Numbered from the stretch's first letter, positions 49,286 through 58,271 are shown. The stretch: 64,000 nucleotides of DNA from Cellulosimicrobium cellulans (GCF_006539945.1 NZ_BJNZ01000002.1:186001-250000), one strand, 5' to 3'. A program made the numbers and translations. Notes: generated by a model from the sequence alone, not told the origin.

Positions 49286-50310
49286 CGCAGGCCGCACCGT
49301 CGAGCCCGGCGCCGGGCGCCCCAGCGGGCCCGACGCCGGAGCGCGCCACCGCGGACGCCCACCAGCCGCGCACGCCGCGGCAGTGGGTCACCCTCGCGGT
49401 CGGGGTCCTCGTCCTCGTCGCGCTGTGCCTCGTGGCGGGACGCTGGCAGTGGAACCGGTACGTCGCGCGCGAGGCGGAGATCGAGCGCATCGAGACGAAC
49501 TACGCGTCCGAGCCGGTGCCGGTCGACGCCGTCCTGGACGGTCCCGGTGCCACGCTGGACGAGGCCGACCTCTGGCGCCCCGTGACGCTCGTCGGCCGCT
49601 ACGAGACCGACGCGACCGTGCTCCTGCGCAACCGCCCCGTGGGCGGCAGCCCCGGGTTCCACGTGCTCGTCCCGTTCGTGACGAACCCGACGCCGTCCGC
49701 GCCCGACGGTCTCGTCGTGGTCGTCGACCGCGGGTTCGTGCCGCTGGGCACGGACGCCGTCACGCCGGGAGACGTCCCGCCGCCCCCGGAGGGCGAGGTC
49801 GAGGCGACCGTGACGCTGCGGGGCGACGAGCCGCCGTCGGGCCGCGACGCTCCCGACGGGCAGGTCCAGGCGATCGCGACCGACCAGGTGCTCGCCGCCG
49901 CGCCCGACGGTGCCGCCTGGGCCGAGGGCCGGACGGTCGGCGCCTACGGGCAGCTCCGCACGGAGGTGCCGCCGGCGGACGAGACGCTCGAGGCCCTGCC
50001 CAAGCCCGACACCGACCCCGGGTCGCACCTGTCGTACGCGTTCCAGTGGGCGGTGTTCGCGATCGGCGCGGTCGCCGGCTTCTGGCTCCTGGTCCGCCGC
50101 GACCGGCGCGACGCGCGCGGCGAGGAGACCACGCTCACCGCCGGCGACCTGCTCGCTGCCCAGGACCCGGACGCCGCCCGGGCGCGTCGCGAGCCGCGGT
50201 CCCGCCGCCCGAGCGCCGAGGACGAGGAGGACGCGCTCATCGACGCCCAGCTCGGCACCGCGGACGCCTCCGGACGCGACCTGCAGCGCGAGCGCCCGCC
50301 GCTGAGGTAG
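49282..50310 (+). CDS. SURF1-family cytochrome oxidase biogenesis protein
   Basis: A 342-residue SURF1 protein: two transmembrane helices (about residues 33-55 and 250-270) around an extracytoplasmic domain with the family signatures GRWQWNRY, RPVTLVGRYETDATVLLRNRP and FVVDRGFVP-like VVVDRGFVPLG. HLSYAFQWAVFAIGA precedes the second helix. SURF1 helps insert haem a into aa3-type oxidase. The C-terminal 70 residues are a charged extension. Start GTG overlaps the preceding gene. Confidence 0.92.
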   Translation: MTQAAPSSPAPGAPAGPTPERATADAHQPRTPRQWVTLAVGVLVLVALCLVAGRWQWNRYVAREAEIERIETNYASEPVPVDAVLDGPGATLDEADLWRPVTLVGRYETDATVLLRNRPVGGSPGFHVLVPFVTNPTPSAPDGLVVVVDRGFVPLGTDAVTPGDVPPPPEGEVEATVTLRGDEPPSGRDAPDGQVQAIATDQVLAAAPDGAAWAEGRTVGAYGQLRTEVPPADETLEALPKPDTDPGSHLSYAFQWAVFAIGAVAGFWLLVRRDRRDARGEETTLTAGDLLAAQDPDAARARREPRSRRPSAEDEEDALIDAQLGTADASGRDLQRERPPLR

Positions 50311-50339
50311 CCGCGTCCGCGCGCCGCGAGGGCTGCGGG

Positions 50340-50355
50340 TCCACCGAACGGTGGA
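50340..50355. promoter_or_regulatory. Palindrome upstream of the ABC-2 transporter operon
   Basis: TCCACCGAACGGTGGA: perfect seven-base arms with AA at the centre, about 80 bases before the ATG at 50427. A further GTCCACC half site follows near 50363. It is a good candidate binding site for the LuxR-type regulator encoded at the end of the operon. Confidence 0.55.
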
Positions 50356-50414
50356 GGCGCGCGTCCACCTCGGCAGCGCCGCGACGGTCGATGTGGCCCG
50401 GTGACCGGCGACCG

Positions 50415-50420
50415 TAGCGT
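50415..50420 (+). promoter_or_regulatory. Putative leaderless -10 of the ABC-2 operon
   Basis: TAGCGT ends six bases before ATG 50427. Confidence 0.5.
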
Positions 50421-50426
50421 CGCCGC

Positions 50427-51362
50427 ATGACCGCTCTGGAAGTGCGCAACCTGCACAAACGCTACGGGCACCGCGTCGCCGTCGACGACGTGTCCCTGAC
50501 CGTCGAGGACGGCGAGATCTTCGGCATCATCGGGCCGAACGGCGCCGGGAAGACGACGACCGTGGAGTGCGTCGCCGGCCTGCGCACGCCCGACTCCGGG
50601 TCCGTCTCGGTGCTGGGTCTCGACCCGACCACGGACCGCGCCGAGGTGCGGGAGCGGCTGGGCGTGCAGCTGCAGGAGAGCAGCTTCCCCGACGCGATCA
50701 CGGTCACCGAGGCGCTCGACCTCTACGGCTCCTTCTACCGGGACCCCGTCGACTGGCGCGAGCTCTTGGAGCTCCTCGACCTCTCCGAGAAGCGCGACAC
50801 CCGGTACAAGGCGCTGTCCGGCGGGCAGAAGCAGCGGCTGTCGATCGCGCTCGCGCTCGTCGGAGGCCCGAAGGTCGCGATCCTCGACGAGCTCACGACG
50901 GGACTGGACCCGCAGGCGAGGCGCGACACCTGGAGCCTCGTCGAGCGCGTCCGGGACACGGGCGTCACGATCGTCCTCGTCACGCACTTCATGGACGAGG
51001 CCGAGCGCCTCTGCGACCGGATCGCCGTCGTCAGCGGTGGGCGGGTCGCGGCGGTGGACACGCCCGCGGGCCTGGTCGCGCAGGCGAACGCCGCGCAGCA
51101 GGTCCGGTTCCGCGTGAGCCAACCCCTGGACAGGAGCGTCCTGACCGGGCTTCCCGAGGTGACCGACGTCGAGAACACCGCGGACCGCTGGCGGGTCACG
51201 GGCCGCGGGCAGCTCCTGAGCAGCGTCGCCGGGGCTCTCGCCCGGGCGGACGTCGTGGCGGAGGACCTCCGCGTCGACCAGCGCACCCTCGACGACGCGT
51301 TCGTCGCCCTGACGGGGCGACCCCCGGGGTCCGCGGACGCCTCCGCGCGGAGGGCCGGCTGA
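50427..51362 (+). CDS. ABC-2 type transporter ATP-binding protein
   Basis: A 311-residue ATPase of the DrrA/CcmA-like drug-export group. Walker A GPNGAGKTTT near residue 37, signature LSGGQKQRLSIALAL, Walker B VAILDELTTGLDP (Glu present) and VTHFMDEAERL switch region. The C-terminal 90 residues form the regulatory extension typical of DrrA. It leads an operon of permease, sensor kinase and response regulator; the permease start shares a base with its stop. Confidence 0.92.
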   Translation: MTALEVRNLHKRYGHRVAVDDVSLTVEDGEIFGIIGPNGAGKTTTVECVAGLRTPDSGSVSVLGLDPTTDRAEVRERLGVQLQESSFPDAITVTEALDLYGSFYRDPVDWRELLELLDLSEKRDTRYKALSGGQKQRLSIALALVGGPKVAILDELTTGLDPQARRDTWSLVERVRDTGVTIVLVTHFMDEAERLCDRIAVVSGGRVAAVDTPAGLVAQANAAQQVRFRVSQPLDRSVLTGLPEVTDVENTADRWRVTGRGQLLSSVAGALARADVVAEDLRVDQRTLDDAFVALTGRPPGSADASARRAG

Positions 51363-52126
51363 TGCCCGCGCTCCGGAAGCTGGTCCGGGTCGAGTCGAGG
51401 CTCTTCCTCCGGGACTCCACGACCGTCGTCTTCGGCGTGCTGTTCCCGACGGCGCTCCTGCTCGGCCTGGGCACCATACCGACGCTCAGGGAGCCGACGC
51501 CGGAGACCGGCGGCCTCCGGCCCATCGACGTCTGGGCGCCGACCGCGCTGGTGTTCGGGATGGTGATGATCGCGGTGCAGCACGTCCCGGCGGTGATCGC
51601 GACGTACCGGGAGCGCGGCATCCTGCGCCGGCTGTCGACCACCCCGGCGCACCCGCGGAGCGTCCTCCTCGCCCAGGTGGTCGTCGCGTTCGCCTCCGTG
51701 GTGGTCTCCGCGGCGCTCCTGGTCCTCGCCGCGTGGGTGGTGCTGGGCATCGCCCCACCGGAACGACCGCTGGAGTTCGTCGTCGCGTTCGTCGTCGGCT
51801 TCGCGGCGCTGCTCGGGCTCGGGCTGGTCTCCGCCGCGGTGGTCCGCACGAGCAGTGCGGCGAACCAGGTCGGCACCCTCCTGTTCGTCGCGCTGATGTT
51901 CTTCGGCGGGGCGTTCCTGCCCCGCGTCCTCATGCCCGACCTGCTGCGCGCGGTCGGCGACGTGGTCCCACCGGGGCTGCAGGCCCTGACCACGGCGTGG
52001 TCCGCCGAGGCGGGCTCGCTCACGGCCACGGCCGGTGGGCAGCCGTTCTGGCTGCAGATGGCCATAATGGCCGGCATCGCGCTGGTCGCGGGCGCGGTCG
52101 CCGCGAAGCTCTTCCGCTGGGACTAG
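51362..52126 (+). CDS. ABC-2 type permease
   Basis: A 254-residue membrane protein with six transmembrane helices of the ABC-2 family. RGILRRLSTTPAHPRSVLLAQ in the cytoplasmic loop is the family landmark, and FFGGAFLPRVLMPDLLRAV precedes the last helices. TGATG overlap couples it to the ATPase. Substrate unknown; the linked two-component system suggests antibiotic or envelope-stress export. Confidence 0.92.
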   Translation: MPALRKLVRVESRLFLRDSTTVVFGVLFPTALLLGLGTIPTLREPTPETGGLRPIDVWAPTALVFGMVMIAVQHVPAVIATYRERGILRRLSTTPAHPRSVLLAQVVVAFASVVVSAALLVLAAWVVLGIAPPERPLEFVVAFVVGFAALLGLGLVSAAVVRTSSAANQVGTLLFVALMFFGGAFLPRVLMPDLLRAVGDVVPPGLQALTTAWSAEAGSLTATAGGQPFWLQMAIMAGIALVAGAVAAKLFRWD

Positions 52127-52158
52127 GACCGGGAGCCGGACCGGAACAGGAGTCGACG

Positions 52159-53490
52159 ATGCAGGACGCCGGGGCCGTCGAGCGCCCGACCTCCGGGGCG
52201 CGCGGACCCGCCGTCGCCGAGGGTGCGCCGTCCCCGGGCGCCACGACCCGGGCCTGGAAGGCGGACCAGCTCCGGGTCTGGGACCTCCTCCAGCTGTTCA
52301 CCCCGTGGCTGCTCCTGACGGTCTCGACCGCGATCTACTTCGCGGGGGTGCTCCCGGCGTCCGGTGAGCGCTTCTGGCCCGAGGGCGCCTCGGTCCTCGG
52401 GCTGGTCGCGGTCTCGGCGCTGTGGGTCCTGTGCGGGCACACGCTTCCCCTGCGGAGGGGGACGCTGCGTCCCGTCCCGGCGGGCATCTACTTCGTCGGC
52501 CTGCTGGCGCTGTGCGTCACCCTCATGACCTACTCCGAGATCTTCCTGGTCTTCACCGTCGCGGGCTTCTTCCACGCGTACCTGCTCACGCCCTGGCCGC
52601 TCGGCGTGCTCGGCGTCCTCGTCACCTCCGTGGCCCTCAACGGCTCGGCGATGAGCGTGTGGGCCGACCCGACACCGGAGCTGCTCGCCGAGCTCGTGCT
52701 CGTCGTCGCCGTGCAGACGGCGGCGATCGGTGCGGGCATCCTGCTGGCAGCGCGCAGCGAGTCGGCGGAACGCAAGCGCGAGGAGCTGGTCGAGCGGCTC
52801 GAGGCCGCGCTGCACGAGAACGCCGGGCTCCATGCCCAGCTCGTCGTCCAGGCCCGGGAGTCCGGCGCCCAGGACGAGCGGCAACGACTGGCCCGCGAGA
52901 TCCACGACACCCTGGCGCAAGGCCTGGCGGGCATCATCACGCAGCTCCAGGCCGCGGAACGTTCCGTGCACGCGCCGGGCGAGACCGACGCGCACGTCGC
53001 GCGGGCGCTCCGGCTCGCGCGCAGCAGCCTCGCGGAGGCCCGACGGTCCGTGCAGGCGCTCGGACCCCAGGAGCTCGGGCGCGCGCACCTCCCCGACGCG
53101 CTGCGCACCCTGACGGAGCGCTGGTCGCACGACCACGACGTCCGCGCTCACGTCGAGATCACCGGGGTCCGGGAACCGCTGAGCCCGGCGATCGAGGTCT
53201 CGCTCTTCCGGGTCGTGCAGGAGTCGCTGACCAACGTGGCGAAGCACGCGGAGGCCTCGCGCGTCGGGGTCACGCTGTCGTACGCGGGCGCCGAGGTGCT
53301 GCTGGACGTGCGGGATGATGGGCGCGGGTTCGCCGCAGGGGTCGGCACCGGCTTCGGCCTGACGAGCATGCGCCAGCGGATCAGAGGGGTCGGCGGTCAC
53401 CTCGAGGTGCAGAGCGCGCCGGGCGAGGGAACCTCCGTGAGCGCTCGCGTCCCGGCGATCGCTCCCGGGGGAATGACGGAGAAGGAGTAG
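52159..53490 (+). CDS. NarL/DesK-type sensor histidine kinase
   Basis: A 443-residue membrane kinase. Residues about 45-200 form five to six transmembrane helices with almost no external loop, an intramembrane-sensing layout. A coiled coil (about 200-240) leads to the HisKA_3 box ERQRLAREIHDTLAQGLAG with phospho-acceptor His249. The ATP-binding domain has VVQESLTNVAKHA (N box) and DVRDDGRGF (G1). ATG at 52159 follows CAGGAG. It likely senses the transporter or its substrate and phosphorylates the regulator encoded eight bases downstream. Confidence 0.93.
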   Translation: MQDAGAVERPTSGARGPAVAEGAPSPGATTRAWKADQLRVWDLLQLFTPWLLLTVSTAIYFAGVLPASGERFWPEGASVLGLVAVSALWVLCGHTLPLRRGTLRPVPAGIYFVGLLALCVTLMTYSEIFLVFTVAGFFHAYLLTPWPLGVLGVLVTSVALNGSAMSVWADPTPELLAELVLVVAVQTAAIGAGILLAARSESAERKREELVERLEAALHENAGLHAQLVVQARESGAQDERQRLAREIHDTLAQGLAGIITQLQAAERSVHAPGETDAHVARALRLARSSLAEARRSVQALGPQELGRAHLPDALRTLTERWSHDHDVRAHVEITGVREPLSPAIEVSLFRVVQESLTNVAKHAEASRVGVTLSYAGAEVLLDVRDDGRGFAAGVGTGFGLTSMRQRIRGVGGHLEVQSAPGEGTSVSARVPAIAPGGMTEKE

Positions 53491-53498
53491 ACCGGCCG

Positions 53499-54119
53499 AT
53501 GCTTCGACTCGTGATCGTCGACGACCACCCGGTCGTGCGGGGAGGCCTGCGCGACACCTTCGCGGACGTCGAGGACATCGTCGTCGTCGGCGAGGCCGGC
53601 GACGGCGCCGAGGGGGTCGACCGTGCGCGGTCGCTCGCGGCGGACGTCGTGCTCATGGACCTGCGCATGCCCGGGACGGACGGCGTCGCGGCGACGGCGG
53701 CCCTGCGCGAGCAGGTCCCGGACGCCCGGGTGCTGGTCCTGACCACCTTCGACAGCGAGAGCGACGTCCTCCCGGCGATCGAGGCGGGCGCGATCGGCTA
53801 CCTCCTGAAGGACGCGCTGCCCGACGACCTGATCCGGGCCGTCCGCGCCGCCGGGCGCGGGGAGTCGGTGCTCGCGCCGTCGGTGACCCAGCACCTGATG
53901 GGACAGGTGCGCAGGCCGGGCGCCGGCACGCTGACCGACCGGGAGAAGCAGGTGCTCCAGCTCGTGGCGAACGGCTGCTCGAACCGCGAGGCCGCCGCCG
54001 CGCTGTTCATCGGCGAGGCGAGCATCAAGACCCACCTGCAGCACGTCTACGACAAGCTCGGCGTCCGCGACCGCGCCTCGGCGGTGGCCGAGGGCTACCG
54101 GCGGCGTCTCCTCACCTGA
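53499..54119 (+). CDS. NarL/LuxR-family response regulator
   Basis: A 206-residue regulator. The receiver domain has acidic pocket VDDHPVVR and phospho-acceptor Asp54 in VLMDLRMPG, with conserved Thr and Lys (LVLTTFD, YLLKDA). The C-terminal LuxR helix-turn-helix (LTDREKQVLQLVANGCSN, EASIKTHLQHVYDKLGV) binds DNA as a dimer. It pairs with the kinase upstream and probably controls the transporter operon, perhaps through the palindrome at 50340. Confidence 0.95.
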   Translation: MLRLVIVDDHPVVRGGLRDTFADVEDIVVVGEAGDGAEGVDRARSLAADVVLMDLRMPGTDGVAATAALREQVPDARVLVLTTFDSESDVLPAIEAGAIGYLLKDALPDDLIRAVRAAGRGESVLAPSVTQHLMGQVRRPGAGTLTDREKQVLQLVANGCSNREAAAALFIGEASIKTHLQHVYDKLGVRDRASAVAEGYRRRLLT

Positions 54120-54167
54120 CGCCGCGCCACCCGTCGCGCGCGGGCACGGCGTTCTCCGAAGGGTGCC

Positions 54168-55766
54168 TCAGGCGAGCGAGACGAGCTCCGCGTACTCGTC
54201 GCTCCACAGGTCCTCGTCACCGTCGGGCAGCAGCAGGACGCGCTCGGGCTCGAGCGCCTCGACCGCGCCGTCGTCGTGCGTGACCATGACGACGGCGCCC
54301 TCGTACGTCTTGAGCGCCCCGAGGATCTCGGCGCGCGAAGCCGGGTCGAGGTTGTTCGTCGGCTCGTCGAGGAGCAGCACGTTCGCAGCCGAGACGACGA
54401 GCGTCGCGAGCGCGAGGCGCGTCTTCTCCCCGCCGGAGAGCACGTTCGTCGGCTTCTCCGCGTCGTCGCCCGAGAACAGGAACGACCCGAGCACGGAGCG
54501 CACCTGGGTGTCGGTGAGGTCGGGCGCGGCGTGGCGCAGGTTCTCGACGACCGTCGCGTCCATGTCGAGCGTGTCGTGCTCCTGGGCGTAGTAGCCGATC
54601 TTCAGGCCGTGCCCGGGGTGCACCTCTCCCGTGTCCGGCTCCTCCACGCCGCCGAGGATGCGCAGGAGCGTCGTCTTGCCCGCCCCGTTGAGGCCCAGGA
54701 CGACGACGCGGCTCCCGCGGTCGATCGCGAGGTCGACGCCCGCGAAGACCTCCTGCGACCCGTACGCCTTGGACAGCCCGCTCGCGGTGAGCGGCGTGCG
54801 TCCGCACGGCGCGGGCTTGGGGAACCGCAGCTTGGCGACCTTGTCGCTCTGGCGCTCGCCCTCCAGCCCTGCGAGCATCTTCTCGGCGCGCCGCATCATC
54901 TGCTGCGCGGCGACGGCCTTGGTGGCCTTGGCCCGCATCTTCTCGCCCTGGGCGAGCAGCGCCCCGGCCTTCTTCTCCGCGTTCTGCCGCTCGCGACGGC
55001 GGCGGCGCTCGTCCGACTCGCGCTGCGCGAGGTACGCGTCCCAGCCGAGGTTGTACTGGTCGAGCTCGCCACGGTTCGCGTCCAGGTGGAAGACCTTGTT
55101 CACGGTGGCGCGCAGCAGCTCGACGTCGTGGGAGATCACGACGAACCCGCCGCTGTACGACTTGAGGTAGTCGCGCAGCCAGATGATCGAGTCCGCGTCG
55201 AGGTGGTTCGTCGGCTCGTCGAGGAGCAGCGTCTCGACCCCGGAGAACAGGATGCGCGCGAGCTCGATGCGGCGGCGCTGACCGCCGGACAGCGTGCTCA
55301 GCGGCTGGCCGAGGACCCGGTCGTCGAGGCCGAGGTTGCTCGTGATCCGGTGCGCCTCGCTCTCGGCGGCGTACCCGCCGGCGGCGAGGAAGCGCGCCTC
55401 GAGCTTCGGGTACCGCTCCATGGCAGCCTCGTGCGTCTCGACGTCGGCGCTCGCCATCGCGCCCTCGGTCTCACGCATCTGGCGCACGATCTTGTCGAGG
55501 CTGCGGGCCGAGAGCACCCGGTCCATCGCGATGACGTCGAGGTCGCCCGTGCGCGGGTCCTGCGGCAGGTAGCCGATGTCGTTGCCGCGCGTGATCTTCC
55601 CCGCCGTCGGCTGGGTCTCCCCCGCGAGCGTCTTGGTCAGGGTCGTCTTGCCGGCGCCGTTGCGCCCGACGAGACCGATCCGGTCGCCCGAGGCGATCTG
55701 GAAGGTCGCCTCGTGCAGCAGGACGCGGGCGCCGACGCGCAGCTCGACGCCGTGAGCGGTGATCAC
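54168..55766 (-). CDS. ABC-F family ATPase (ribosome-associated)
   Basis: A 532-residue protein with two ABC domains and no membrane part. First Walker A GRNGAGKT at residues 34-41, LSGGQRRRIELA, LLLDEPTNHLD; a linker of charged helices (about 240-305, QRESDERRRRRERQNAEKK); then GLNGAGKT, LSGGEKTRLALA, LLLDEPTNNLD. ABC-F proteins act on the ribosome as translation factors or antibiotic-resistance factors. The linker length is moderate, so the sequence does not decide between the two. GTG at 55766 has GAGAGG upstream. Confidence 0.93.
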   Translation of the reverse strand: MITAHGVELRVGARVLLHEATFQIASGDRIGLVGRNGAGKTTLTKTLAGETQPTAGKITRGNDIGYLPQDPRTGDLDVIAMDRVLSARSLDKIVRQMRETEGAMASADVETHEAAMERYPKLEARFLAAGGYAAESEAHRITSNLGLDDRVLGQPLSTLSGGQRRRIELARILFSGVETLLLDEPTNHLDADSIIWLRDYLKSYSGGFVVISHDVELLRATVNKVFHLDANRGELDQYNLGWDAYLAQRESDERRRRRERQNAEKKAGALLAQGEKMRAKATKAVAAQQMMRRAEKMLAGLEGERQSDKVAKLRFPKPAPCGRTPLTASGLSKAYGSQEVFAGVDLAIDRGSRVVVLGLNGAGKTTLLRILGGVEEPDTGEVHPGHGLKIGYYAQEHDTLDMDATVVENLRHAAPDLTDTQVRSVLGSFLFSGDDAEKPTNVLSGGEKTRLALATLVVSAANVLLLDEPTNNLDPASRAEILGALKTYEGAVVMVTHDDGAVEALEPERVLLLPDGDEDLWSDEYAELVSLA

Positions 55767-56012
55767 GGGAGGGTCCTCTCGGGTGGTGCGGGTGCCCGAC
55801 GACGGCCCTCGCCGGACCGGTCGGCCGGCGGCTCGTCGTGGGGCCGGGGTGCGTGCGCCCCGGCGTCCGGGCCTCGTCGATTCTACGGGGGCCCGGCGTC
55901 GCGTCCCACCCCATTCCGCCGGGGCACGTGCGAGGCGGCTGCTCGAGACCGGGATCGCGCTCGCGCGGCGGTCGGACACCCCGGCCAGGACGCCTGGTGC
56001 ACCGCCCGGCGG

Positions 56013-56018
56013 TAGCGT
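56013..56018 (+). promoter_or_regulatory. Putative leaderless -10 of the metallopeptidase gene
   Basis: TAGCGT ends six bases before GTG 56025. Confidence 0.5.
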
Positions 56019-56024
56019 TGACCT

Positions 56025-56927
56025 GTGACTTTCCAGGAGGGTGGCTCGTTCGAGGGCGGGCGGGTCCGCAAGGGCGGCGGTCGGCGCGGCACGATGATCG
56101 CGGGCGGCGGGATCGGGGCCGTGCTCGTCGCGTTGCTCGTCGCGTTCCTCGGCAACCAGACGGGCGTGGACCTCAGCGCGCTCACGGGCGGCGACGGGTC
56201 CGACTCCGGCGCGTACGGCGAGGGCCAGCAGGAGTACATCGACACGTGCACCGCCGAGGAGGCGAACACGACGCGCGAGTGCCGCCTCAACGGCACGGTC
56301 CAGTCGCTCGACGCCTACTGGGCCGAGGCGCTCCCCCAGCAGGCAGGGGTCGAGTACGCGCAGCCCGAGGTCGTGAGCTTCACCGACCAGGTCTCGACGG
56401 GCTGCGGCGCCGCGACCAGCGCCGTCGGGCCGTTCTACTGCCCGCCCGACCAGACCGTCTACATCGACCTCGGCTTCTACGACGACCTGACGAACCGGTT
56501 CGGCGCCAACGACGGCGGCCTCGCGGAGATGTACGTCGTGGCGCACGAGTTCGGTCACCACATCGAGCAGCTCGTCGGCGCGATGGACGCGGCCGACCGC
56601 CAGGGCTCCGGCCCCGAGTCCGACTCCGTCCGCATCGAGCTCATGGCCGACTGCCTGGCCGGCATGTGGGCCAGCCACGCCGCGAGCACCGTCGACCCGG
56701 ACACCGGCGTGACGTTCCTCGCGCCGATCACCGACCAGGAGCTGAACGACGCGCTGTCCGCCGCGTCCGCCGTCGGCGACGACCGCATCCAGGAGGCCGC
56801 GACCGGCCAGGTGAACCCCGAGGGCTGGACCCACGGCTCGAGCGAGCAGCGCCAGCGCTGGTTCACCATCGGCTACAACGGCGGCACGATCCAGGACTGC
56901 AACGCTCTCTCCGCCTCGTCGCTCTGA
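56025..56927 (+). CDS. YpfJ-family neutral zinc metallopeptidase
   Basis: A 300-residue membrane-anchored protein: Gly/Arg-rich N-terminus, one transmembrane helix (residues about 24-42), and an external zinc metallopeptidase domain. The zinc site is HEFGHH with His174 and His178, and the downstream ELMADCLAGMWA supplies the third ligand region. Two conserved cysteine pairs (CTAEEANTTREC; CGAATSAVGPFYC) probably form disulfides. Substrate unknown. The message appears leaderless. Confidence 0.92.
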   Translation: MTFQEGGSFEGGRVRKGGGRRGTMIAGGGIGAVLVALLVAFLGNQTGVDLSALTGGDGSDSGAYGEGQQEYIDTCTAEEANTTRECRLNGTVQSLDAYWAEALPQQAGVEYAQPEVVSFTDQVSTGCGAATSAVGPFYCPPDQTVYIDLGFYDDLTNRFGANDGGLAEMYVVAHEFGHHIEQLVGAMDAADRQGSGPESDSVRIELMADCLAGMWASHAASTVDPDTGVTFLAPITDQELNDALSAASAVGDDRIQEAATGQVNPEGWTHGSSEQRQRWFTIGYNGGTIQDCNALSASSL

Positions 56928-56955
56928 CCGCTCCTGCCGATCTCGTGGGCCGTCG

Positions 56956-58089
56956 TCACAGCTCGATCGAGTACATGCGCGAGCCGGTGACCTTCTCGTA
57001 GCCCAGGCTCGCGTAGAGGCCGTGCGCGCCGGACGGGTTCTCGGTGTCGACGTCGAGCGCGGCGTACTGCATGCCGTCCGCGGCGAAGGCGCGCATCCCC
57101 GCCGCGAGCGCCGCGACGGCGACGCGACGCCCCCGGTATGCGCTGCGCACGCCGAGGATCTCGGTGTAGCCGAACGTGTAGCCGCGCACGGGGAAGTCCT
57201 CGTCGTAGCGGCCGGCCATCTCGTAGCCGACGACGAGCGGCTCGCCAGCGCGGAGCGCCGCGGCGGTCTCGGGGTCCGTGGCCGGGTCGGCGAGGAGCGC
57301 GTCGACGTCGGGCGCGTCGTCCACCACGAGGAACGACCACTGCGGCGCGAACTCGCTGCGCCCGTGCGTCCACGCCTCGGCGGTGCGGGGCTCGCTCCCC
57401 CAGTGGTCGCGGAACGCGTCGTTGTGCGCGAGGCGGGTCGCCTCGTCGAGCTCGGTCGACCACGGGACGAGACGCAGCGACCCGTCGAGCGGCACCTCGG
57501 GGATCGGTGTCGAGAGGTCGCGACGCAGGTCGGAGTAGAAGCGTCGGGTCTCGAGCCCGAAGCGCGCGTAGAGCCGCGCCTTCGCCGGAGGGTCGGTGTC
57601 CTCGCCGTACGTCAGCAGGCGCGCGGGCAGCTCCTTGCCGCTCGCCGCGAGGAGCTGGCGCCCGCGCGCGATCTCCCAGGCGAACAGCTCGCGCCCGACG
57701 CCGCGCTCACGGTGGGTGGGATGGACGCCGCCCCAGAGGAACGCGCGCACGGTGTTCGCGTCGCCCGGGTTGGTGTCGACCAGGGCGTACGCGCGCAGCG
57801 TCCCGTCGGTGTCGACGCCGACGAGCGAGTCGGCCGCGAGGTCGCGCCACGGCGCGGTGAACAGCTCCTCGATCTCGCCGATCGTCTCGCGGTACGGCTC
57901 CTGGTCCGCCTCGGCGATCCCGTTGCGCAGGGCCAGCAGCGCGGGCGCGTCGGCCGGCTCGGCGGGGCGCCAGGCCAGGTCGCCCACGGTCACGGTCGGC
58001 AGGGTCGACGGCGCGGCGGCGCGCTCGGCGATCGGGGCGAGCGTCGTGGGGGCCGGGTTCTCGACCTGGTCGGTCGCGGGAGAGGACAT
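56956..58089 (-). CDS. Double-domain GNAT N-acetyltransferase
   Basis: A 377-residue protein with two GNAT folds. The first (about residues 38-190) has GGVHPTHRERGVGRELFAWE, the acetyl-CoA loop RxxGxG/A. The second (about 205-377) has LGVRSAYRGRRVAVAALAAG and ends with GLYASLGYEKV. Tandem GNAT proteins of actinobacteria include mycothiol synthase-like enzymes, but the substrate here is not clear. ATG at 58089 has TACCGT seven bases upstream and no ribosome site. The gene is divergent from metH. Confidence 0.88.
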   Translation of the reverse strand: MSSPATDQVENPAPTTLAPIAERAAAPSTLPTVTVGDLAWRPAEPADAPALLALRNGIAEADQEPYRETIGEIEELFTAPWRDLAADSLVGVDTDGTLRAYALVDTNPGDANTVRAFLWGGVHPTHRERGVGRELFAWEIARGRQLLAASGKELPARLLTYGEDTDPPAKARLYARFGLETRRFYSDLRRDLSTPIPEVPLDGSLRLVPWSTELDEATRLAHNDAFRDHWGSEPRTAEAWTHGRSEFAPQWSFLVVDDAPDVDALLADPATDPETAAALRAGEPLVVGYEMAGRYDEDFPVRGYTFGYTEILGVRSAYRGRRVAVAALAAGMRAFAADGMQYAALDVDTENPSGAHGLYASLGYEKVTGSRMYSIEL

Positions 58090-58096
58090 GCCGACC

Positions 58097-58102
58097 ACGG
58101 TA
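58097..58102 (-). promoter_or_regulatory. Putative leaderless -10 of the GNAT gene
   Basis: TACCGT on the minus strand ends seven bases before ATG 58089. Confidence 0.5.
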
Positions 58103-58151
58103 GGTGCGCCCGCGCCGTCGGGCACGCGCTTTTCCCGCCTCTCCCGGACTC

Positions 58152-58219
58152 CGAGCGATGCGTCCCGGCTCGAGCGATGCGTTCCTGGACGCATCGCTCG
58201 CCCCGAGACGCATCGCTCG
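58152..58219. repeat. Four-copy symmetric repeat array before metH
   Basis: Four copies of a 13-base unit CGAGCGATGCGTC: two forward (58152-58164, 58171-58183, one mismatch in the second) and two inverted (58188-58200, 58207-58219). Within each pair the period is 19 bases with a six-base spacer; the two pairs face each other across four bases. The whole can fold as one interrupted 68-base hairpin or serve as a cluster of operators. It lies between the divergent GNAT and metH genes. Confidence 0.9.
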
Positions 58220-58271
58220 GCAGCGGTCGGGTCCCGCTGAGACGGCATCCCACGACCGGGCGAGCTCGATC

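Noticed and set aside
55767-56024. Antibiotic-responsive attenuator before the ABC-F gene
   Set aside because: I looked for a leader peptide with alternative hairpins; GC-rich inverted repeats exist, but no leader frame with ribosome site could be supported.
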